From positions 1-11,695 of the forward strand of contig JASANZ010001717.1 in NCBI GenBank assembly GCA_030849805.1: DNA of 11,695 bases, in the 5' to 3' direction. A program made the translations under genes and the position numbers. A model generated the notes under the pieces. The model saw only the letters and a list, made by a program, of their open reading frames with translations, searched no databases and was not told the origin of the DNA. Below are positions 7,533 through 11,695 of the stretch, in pieces (position 1 is the first letter of the stretch; each line of letters opens with the position of its first letter). The stretch is from Sergeia podlipaevii. Lineage: Eukaryota > Euglenozoa > Kinetoplastea > Trypanosomatida > Trypanosomatidae.

Positions 7533-7666
7533 AATGTAACTCTTATCATATTCTGCTTGCTTTTTTATTTCCTTCTATGTATTGTTGCTGTTTCACTTTT
7601 ATCTTTCTTTCTCTCTCTCCCCCCCTTACATCTATATTGTATATTTGTTTCTTGCCACTCCTTCAG
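7533..7666 (+). promoter_or_regulatory. Probable trans-splice acceptor of the NPRL2-like gene (AG at 7665-7666)
   Basis: A long pyrimidine-rich region, densest at about 7597-7627, is followed by TTGCCACTCCTTCAG ending at 7666. No AG occurs from 7533 to 7664, and no + strand ATG occurs from 7580 to the gene start at 7902. This would give a 235-nt leader free of upstream ATGs. The AG at 7851-7852 is an alternative. Confidence 0.55.
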
Positions 7667-7782
7667 TCGTTTGCAAGGCTATCGTACAGGAGTAAGTGTA
7701 GTGTGGCACTTTAGCACCGCATATTCCTTCCATATACATCACTCAAATATTTTGTTTGCTTGTGACTTTTTTTTTGTTATTT

Positions 7783-7804
7783 TGTGTGTGTGTGTGTGTG
7801 TGTG
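7783..7804. repeat. (TG)11 microsatellite
   Basis: Eleven TG units, followed almost directly by an (ATT)6 repeat at 7808-7825. Both fall in the likely leader of the NPRL2-like gene, so their lengths could vary between strains. Confidence 0.92.
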
Positions 7805-7807
7805 TTT

Positions 7808-7825
7808 ATTATTATTATTATTATT
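7808..7825. repeat. (ATT)6 microsatellite
   Basis: Six perfect ATT units after the TG repeat, just before a second acceptor candidate. Confidence 0.92.
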
Positions 7826-7852
7826 CTGTTGTTCTTACCTTTTTCGTGTTAG
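7826..7852 (+). promoter_or_regulatory. Alternative acceptor for the NPRL2-like gene (AG at 7851-7852)
   Basis: A short T/C-rich tract (CTGTTGTTCTTACCTTTTTC) followed by GTGTTAG, 49 nt before the ATG. The tract is shorter than the one ending at 7666, but the distance to the start is typical. Confidence 0.4.
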
Positions 7853-7901
7853 CCAAGTGCGCACGTTCATATATACCCCATATTGATTAGTTCCTAAGCT
7901 G

Positions 7902-10900
7902 ATGGTTCTTTTACAGAGCATTCTTCTCTTTGCTCTCGATGTGGTGTCGGGCCCTTACGTTCATTGCAGTGCGCCATGTAGCCATGGCTCTTTCCCATTG
8001 CGCGAAGCAGGTGTGGTCCCCTCTTCAGAAAGCGGCCAAAGGCGCACCTCTTCTCTTCCTAGCGGCGTAGCACACAATCATAGAACACAAGGAGACCCAT
8101 CACAGCAGCAACAGCGTCATAACTGCAACAGTCATGACGGAGTGCACAGTAGCAAGGGAGGTGGTGCCCTGTCTAGCCTTGCTGGTAGGTGTGGCGCGGT
8201 GCCTGGCACGAGTAGTGATGACCATGGTGGTAGGAATGGTGCGGGGTTAAATTCTGATGCCTTTGTCGAGCGTGTTCGCAGCTTTGCCGACTTGACCGCG
8301 GCGGCAGCGGCAGCGGCAGCGTCGCCATCCCTCGCCTCCAGCTCTTGCGTACTCTCTTCACTTTCTCAGAGTGACCCGGGTAGTAGAGACGGCGATGGCG
8401 AGGAGGTCACGGAGGGCGCATCAGGGGTTGTTAGTTTTGCGATGGGCACCTCCGCACCATTCTTGGATGATGACGGCGTCGGCAGCGGCGAGGGTGGGAG
8501 ATTATCTGGTAGCTTGCCACATTCACGGTCAAGCCCAAGACTTCCCCCGATGATTCCTTCAACGGGCTCCTCGCTGCTCTCGGCACCCAACGCAGCAGCG
8601 GCGACCATTTCTGCTACCACCGGCTTTTTTCCGCTAGTGATACCGCCATCGTGTTCGCCACCGCTGGCGGGCGGGTATCCAGTGAGATCTAGCCGACCCC
8701 CCACCCATCCTGCAACACCGGTTCTGTCATCCTATCGCTCTGCAAGCGGTGATGCTGCAGGCCCGAACGACAAGAATAGCTTGTCTCACCATGCGAGTCA
8801 AGCTCAAAGAGCACGCAAGCATCAAAGAAGAAAGAGCAAAGGGACGAGGTATCCACGCCAGGAAGAAGCAGAAGAAGATGAATCGTTGTCCTATCAGCAA
8901 AATCAAGACCAAGAGCGTGAGAGTGCGTCGGTTGCTCACGTCGGTGCAGCGGAGGATGCGTTTTCTGGGTTTGCAGACATATTTATCCCCCGCTCTGAGT
9001 TCTGTCGGCGCGTGCTATGGTTGTGCCCAGCTGAGAGCGGTATGCTGTATCTCTATTTTCCGGAAGAAATACCTGGTGAGCATTACCAACGCAAGACCTT
9101 ACGGTACTCCTTGTGCTTTGTGTTTTCTATTGATGAGACGCTGATGACTGTGGGCGAACAGCTCATGTGGCGTCTTGTACAGCCCTACACCGTGGTGCTC
9201 ATGAACGTCGCGGAGGAGCTGCGAGACGCAGAGAGGAAGTATGGGTACGTCAGTCGAGGTCTTGCGCGGGTAGACACGCCTCCAATGTCTGCACCTTCCC
9301 CTACGCTGAACAAGAAAACGGTGAGAGCAGCAAAAGATAGACTAGTAGCTGTGGAGCGAGGACCGAGCAGATTGGATAACGATCGTAGCCCCTCCAGTCA
9401 CCCGATAAAGAGCCCCCAACCACTTCCAACCGTCTACGTCGAGTCCCACGACACTGGCAAGAGGCGAAAGAACCACAAGCGCCGCAGCGAAGCTGGCAGT
9501 GGCAACAGCGCCAATCGCTCTGATATGAGTGTAGAAGAGGCAAGCGGTAGAGACCGTGTGCTGTCGAGAAGAGCGAACTCGTCACGTGCCTCTTCCATCT
9601 CCACGGCGTCGTGCAGTGCCTCAGCGGCCCAGCTCTCGCTGAGTACCGCCGCGGGCACGAGCGCGAATGAGGCAACTTTTGCGACAGACAGCTGGAAAGC
9701 GCGATCGTCGTCTTCCACCTCCTTTCGTACTCGACTGTTACGCCCAACCCCACTTGACTCGCAGAATCAACAGCAGCAGCAGCAACAGCATCAACAGTCT
9801 CCACAGCCGTCGGGGCAGCTGACACAGGAAGAGTCGGTTGCAAGCGATTCACTTGCTTCCACTCTAAGCCATCCACACACGCAGCAACCTCGCCATAGCA
9901 CTAGCACCGTTGGAATCGGTGGGTTCACGGCGCCGAGTCGAAACATCGCTCCCACGGTGCATCACCACACCGTACTCAACTGCTTTGTCACTCCCTCGAC
10001 AGAGCACAAGTGGGTTCCACTGGAAGTGTTTATATCCGACTTGTATGGCTGTCTGACGTGCCCCAGCCCCGTTATAGCTAACTTGGACGTTGGCGCTGCA
10101 CCAGATGAGCAGGACGATGAGGTGGAGGGGAAGATGAACAACAACAACAGTAGCAGCGCGCAGCTTCTGACTGCATCATCAATGAGTGCTGCTACTAGTG
10201 CTAGTGATTCGGTGACGGCGATATCGGCAGGACTTGCCTCACCGTTGCCTTTCGCTAAGCCAAAAAGGGGCGCGAGGCAGAGATCCAGGCGTATCATCCA
10301 CAAACGTGGTGGTCAGGACGATGCTGCTGGTCACGAGCAGCAGCACCAACCCTTAGAGGAAGAACCGTTTTCCGCTACTTTGTTTTCGCCGCTCACGTAC
10401 TCTACATGGCGCAACGCGAATTGGGATACAAATCAGTGGTGCTCTACTGCCTCACAAGGCATGAACGATATGACGAAGGCGCTAGAGGGAATACGACACA
10501 AAGAAGATCATCGCTCTTTGTTCTGTGTCAATAAGAAGAATGATCGAGATGGCGAGCAAGACGGTAATAACGATGGCACCGTCACGCGTACACGCTCACA
10601 GGAAGCCAGGCGGCGAAGGAAACTGGCCGCTGCCTTGCTGGATGGTCGCCACGATGATGTTATATGGGGCCTTGCAAAGCCAGATCACGCCTCACGTTGT
10701 AGTAAAAAGGCGAAGAGGAGGAAATCAGTGCTCTCGCTGCGATCGTCACGGGATGCTACAGCAGCAGCGGGCGTAGCACGTAATGGTGGGGATAGCTGCG
10801 GCGTTGCTCATAAAAAAAATCAGGGAGAAGAAGAAAATGAAGGAGGCGACTGCCGTCAACAAAGGGCGTCCACAACACAGGCAAAGGCGATGGTGACGAA

Positions 10901-11695
10901 TTCAATCTCTGCCCTGTCACGCGACCGTACAGTCTTGTATCTCTCTGACCGCATTTCTTTCCACGCACGTCGCATGGCACCACTGGAAACGGTGAGGCCC
11001 GTTCATCTAGATGAAATTCCTATTCCACTCGTTCGCTACGACCCCGCTGCGTTGCGCTGCGTTGATGTTGCGGTGGAACGCGTTTTCCGTCTTGCCAACG
11101 GCACCCGCACTGTTGCGGATATCATATTTGGGCTTGCTATGGACACTACCACTACGCTCGAGGAGGTCTACGCGTACGTGCTTGTACAGGTCGAGCAACG
11201 ACAACTTCAAATTTCCCAGGAACAGCAGCAGCAGTTCTCGTCTACATCCCCCGATTGCAATGATGGTTGCTTCCTTCGCTCGCCCAAACCACGTCCACAA
11301 AGTTACACCAACACTCCCTTATTGGGCGTCGACACGGGCGACGCTGCTCTCGCTTTTGGCAATAGTGTAGGCGGCATGGCAGGTGGAGGTGCAACAGCGA
11401 GCCGCAAGCGGTGGTCTGATGTGACACCGATGATGTTGCCCTCCTCAGCGCACACTGCTACTCAACAGCGTCAAGCAGCGGCAGCAGCCATCACTGTAGA
11501 TGAAGCCCCATTCTACGTTGCCGTTCCACTAGCTGGTCCTCTTCTCTCAGTGAAGGGTCTTGTGAAGACGAGCACTTCTTCCTCTCTCGCTTTGCCTCAA
11601 GATCACGCAGCAGGACGCTTCGTCCACGTTCTCGTCACCCTTCGTGCGGCCCATGTAGGTACTCCAGTTGGAACTGCCTCGGCTTCCTGTCAGCC
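7902..11695 (+). CDS. NPRL2: NPRL2/Npr2-like GATOR1 subunit, 3' truncated by window edge
   Basis: The frame is open for 1264 codons with no stop before the window end. NPRL2 with NPRL3 and DEPDC5 forms GATOR1 (SEACIT), a GAP for Rag GTPases that lowers TORC1 activity on amino-acid shortage. The conserved blocks are in NPRL2 order. Residues 1-25 have the longin-like start with FALDVVSGPYVHCSAP, matching F-F-x-H-P-x-x-GP-x-I. Residues 354-407 (FADIFIPRSEFCRRVLWL ... YQRKTLRYSLCFV) match NPRL2's YIIxKPELxN ... YxRNxLxFNxxFV. Helices follow at about 417-452, and about 1035-1104 (HLDEIPIPL, then VADIIFGLAMD and VQVEQRQL) match the VxxYDVPV and winged-helix-like part. Long Ser/Ala/Gln/basic insertions separate them (about 26-350, 453-687, 730-1020). 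Human NPRL2 is about 380 residues, so this is over three times longer. The start is the first ATG after an in-frame TGA at 7884 and begins the conserved block directly. The C-terminal part lies outside the window. Homology is by eye; the GATOR1 role is inferred. Confidence 0.82.
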   Translation, partial: MVLLQSILLFALDVVSGPYVHCSAPCSHGSFPLREAGVVPSSESGQRRTSSLPSGVAHNHRTQGDPSQQQQRHNCNSHDGVHSSKGGGALSSLAGRCGAVPGTSSDDHGGRNGAGLNSDAFVERVRSFADLTAAAAAAAASPSLASSSCVLSSLSQSDPGSRDGDGEEVTEGASGVVSFAMGTSAPFLDDDGVGSGEGGRLSGSLPHSRSSPRLPPMIPSTGSSLLSAPNAAAATISATTGFFPLVIPPSCSPPLAGGYPVRSSRPPTHPATPVLSSYRSASGDAAGPNDKNSLSHHASQAQRARKHQRRKSKGTRYPRQEEAEEDESLSYQQNQDQERESASVAHVGAAEDAFSGFADIFIPRSEFCRRVLWLCPAESGMLYLYFPEEIPGEHYQRKTLRYSLCFVFSIDETLMTVGEQLMWRLVQPYTVVLMNVAEELRDAERKYGYVSRGLARVDTPPMSAPSPTLNKKTVRAAKDRLVAVERGPSRLDNDRSPSSHPIKSPQPLPTVYVESHDTGKRRKNHKRRSEAGSGNSANRSDMSVEEASGRDRVLSRRANSSRASSISTASCSASAAQLSLSTAAGTSANEATFATDSWKARSSSSTSFRTRLLRPTPLDSQNQQQQQQQHQQSPQPSGQLTQEESVASDSLASTLSHPHTQQPRHSTSTVGIGGFTAPSRNIAPTVHHHTVLNCFVTPSTEHKWVPLEVFISDLYGCLTCPSPVIANLDVGAAPDEQDDEVEGKMNNNNSSSAQLLTASSMSAATSASDSVTAISAGLASPLPFAKPKRGARQRSRRIIHKRGGQDDAAGHEQQHQPLEEEPFSATLFSPLTYSTWRNANWDTNQWCSTASQGMNDMTKALEGIRHKEDHRSLFCVNKKNDRDGEQDGNNDGTVTRTRSQEARRRRKLAAALLDGRHDDVIWGLAKPDHASRCSKKAKRRKSVLSLRSSRDATAAAGVARNGGDSCGVAHKKNQGEEENEGGDCRQQRASTTQAKAMVTNSISALSRDRTVLYLSDRISFHARRMAPLETVRPVHLDEIPIPLVRYDPAALRCVDVAVERVFRLANGTRTVADIIFGLAMDTTTTLEEVYAYVLVQVEQRQLQISQEQQQQFSSTSPDCNDGCFLRSPKPRPQSYTNTPLLGVDTGDAALAFGNSVGGMAGGGATASRKRWSDVTPMMLPSSAHTATQQRQAAAAAITVDEAPFYVAVPLAGPLLSVKGLVKTSTSSSLALPQDHAAGRFVHVLVTLRAAHVGTPVGTASASCQ
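8298..8321 (+). repeat. (GCG/GCA)8 poly-alanine tract in NPRL2-like CDS
   Basis: Eight consecutive Ala codons (GCG and GCA) in the first large insertion of the NPRL2-like protein, at about residues 133-140. In-frame trinucleotide repeat; likely disordered and length-variable. Confidence 0.9.
9762..9797 (+). repeat. CAG/CAA poly-glutamine tract in NPRL2-like CDS
   Basis: Twelve codons encode Gln interrupted by one Asn and one His, including a run of seven Gln (residues 623-629). The tract lies in the second insertion. A shorter Gln4 run occurs at 11223-11234. Confidence 0.9.

Larger units (their letters stand above)
6281..7901. other. T-rich intergenic spacer between kinesin and NPRL2-like gene
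   Basis: This 1621-base spacer should hold the kinesin 3' UTR and the leader of the next gene. It contains a GC-rich hairpin right after the stop, a GA/CT inverted repeat, a strong acceptor at 6719, a nested stem-loop near 6890, GT and ATT microsatellites, and two acceptor candidates before 7902. Open frames of 60-134 codons here read through T-runs and GT repeats and look spurious. No tRNA-type B box was noticed. The kinesin poly(A) site is probably upstream of the 6719 acceptor, because the two events are coupled in trypanosomatids, but it cannot be fixed. Confidence 0.7.

Noticed and set aside
7482..7886. 134-codon + strand frame in the same frame as the NPRL2-like gene, ending 15 bases before its ATG
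   Set aside because: It reads through GT and ATT microsatellites (Val-Cys and Leu runs) and T-rich DNA, spans the probable acceptors at 7666 and 7852, and shows no domain. The NPRL2 conserved block begins exactly at 7902, so no upstream extension is needed.
6281..7901. tRNA or box C/D snoRNA gene in the spacer
   Set aside because: No GGTTCGANTCC-like B box and no convincing RTGATGA/CTGA pair was seen; a proper covariance-model search was not possible.
9301..9876. 191-codon minus-strand frame within the NPRL2-like CDS
   Set aside because: It is antisense to low-complexity codons of the insertion; the + strand frame is continuous and carries conserved blocks on both sides.
2033..11695. Functional coupling of the kinesin and NPRL2-like genes as an operon-like system
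   Set aside because: Same-strand adjacency is the norm in polycistronic trypanosomatid units and does not by itself imply a shared pathway.

Overview
The window looks like nuclear DNA of a trypanosomatid (kinetoplastid) protist. The evidence is two very long intronless genes on the same strand, separated by long T-rich spacers full of simple repeats. Polypyrimidine tracts followed by AG dinucleotides, the layout of spliced-leader trans-splice acceptors, lie upstream of both start codons. Both proteins are padded with Ser/Ala/Gly/Gln-rich insertions, as is common in this group. The genus cannot be settled by eye. No tRNA, rRNA, CRISPR array or transposon was recognised.

Layout. 1-1103 is an AT-rich spacer with microsatellites and one clean hairpin; no credible gene. 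1104-2032 is the probable 5' leader region of the first gene. It has no ATG at all on the + strand and holds a ladder of candidate trans-splice acceptors (AG ending at 1230, 1489, 1750, 1794 and 1970). 2033-6280 encodes a 1415-residue kinesin with a kinesin-3-like motor and a very long coiled-coil tail. 6281-7901 is a second T-rich spacer. It begins with a GC-rich hairpin, then a long GA/CT inverted repeat, a textbook acceptor at 6719 not obviously tied to a gene, a nested stem-loop, and finally the probable acceptors of the second gene (7666, 7852). 7902 to the window end is an open reading frame of at least 1264 codons with no stop, 3' truncated by the window edge. Its scattered conserved blocks match NPRL2/Npr2, the GATOR1 (SEACIT) subunit that restrains TORC1.

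How they fit together. The genes are co-directional and were probably transcribed as part of one polycistronic unit, then separated by trans-splicing and polyadenylation. Nothing links a kinesin and an NPRL2 functionally; adjacency in these genomes usually does not imply shared function. The points most worth a second look are the heavily expanded NPRL2-like protein in a lineage whose nutrient-TOR wiring is poorly defined, the strand-specific ATG desert before the kinesin, and the unassigned acceptor with the structured segment behind it in the 6.7-7.5 kb spacer.
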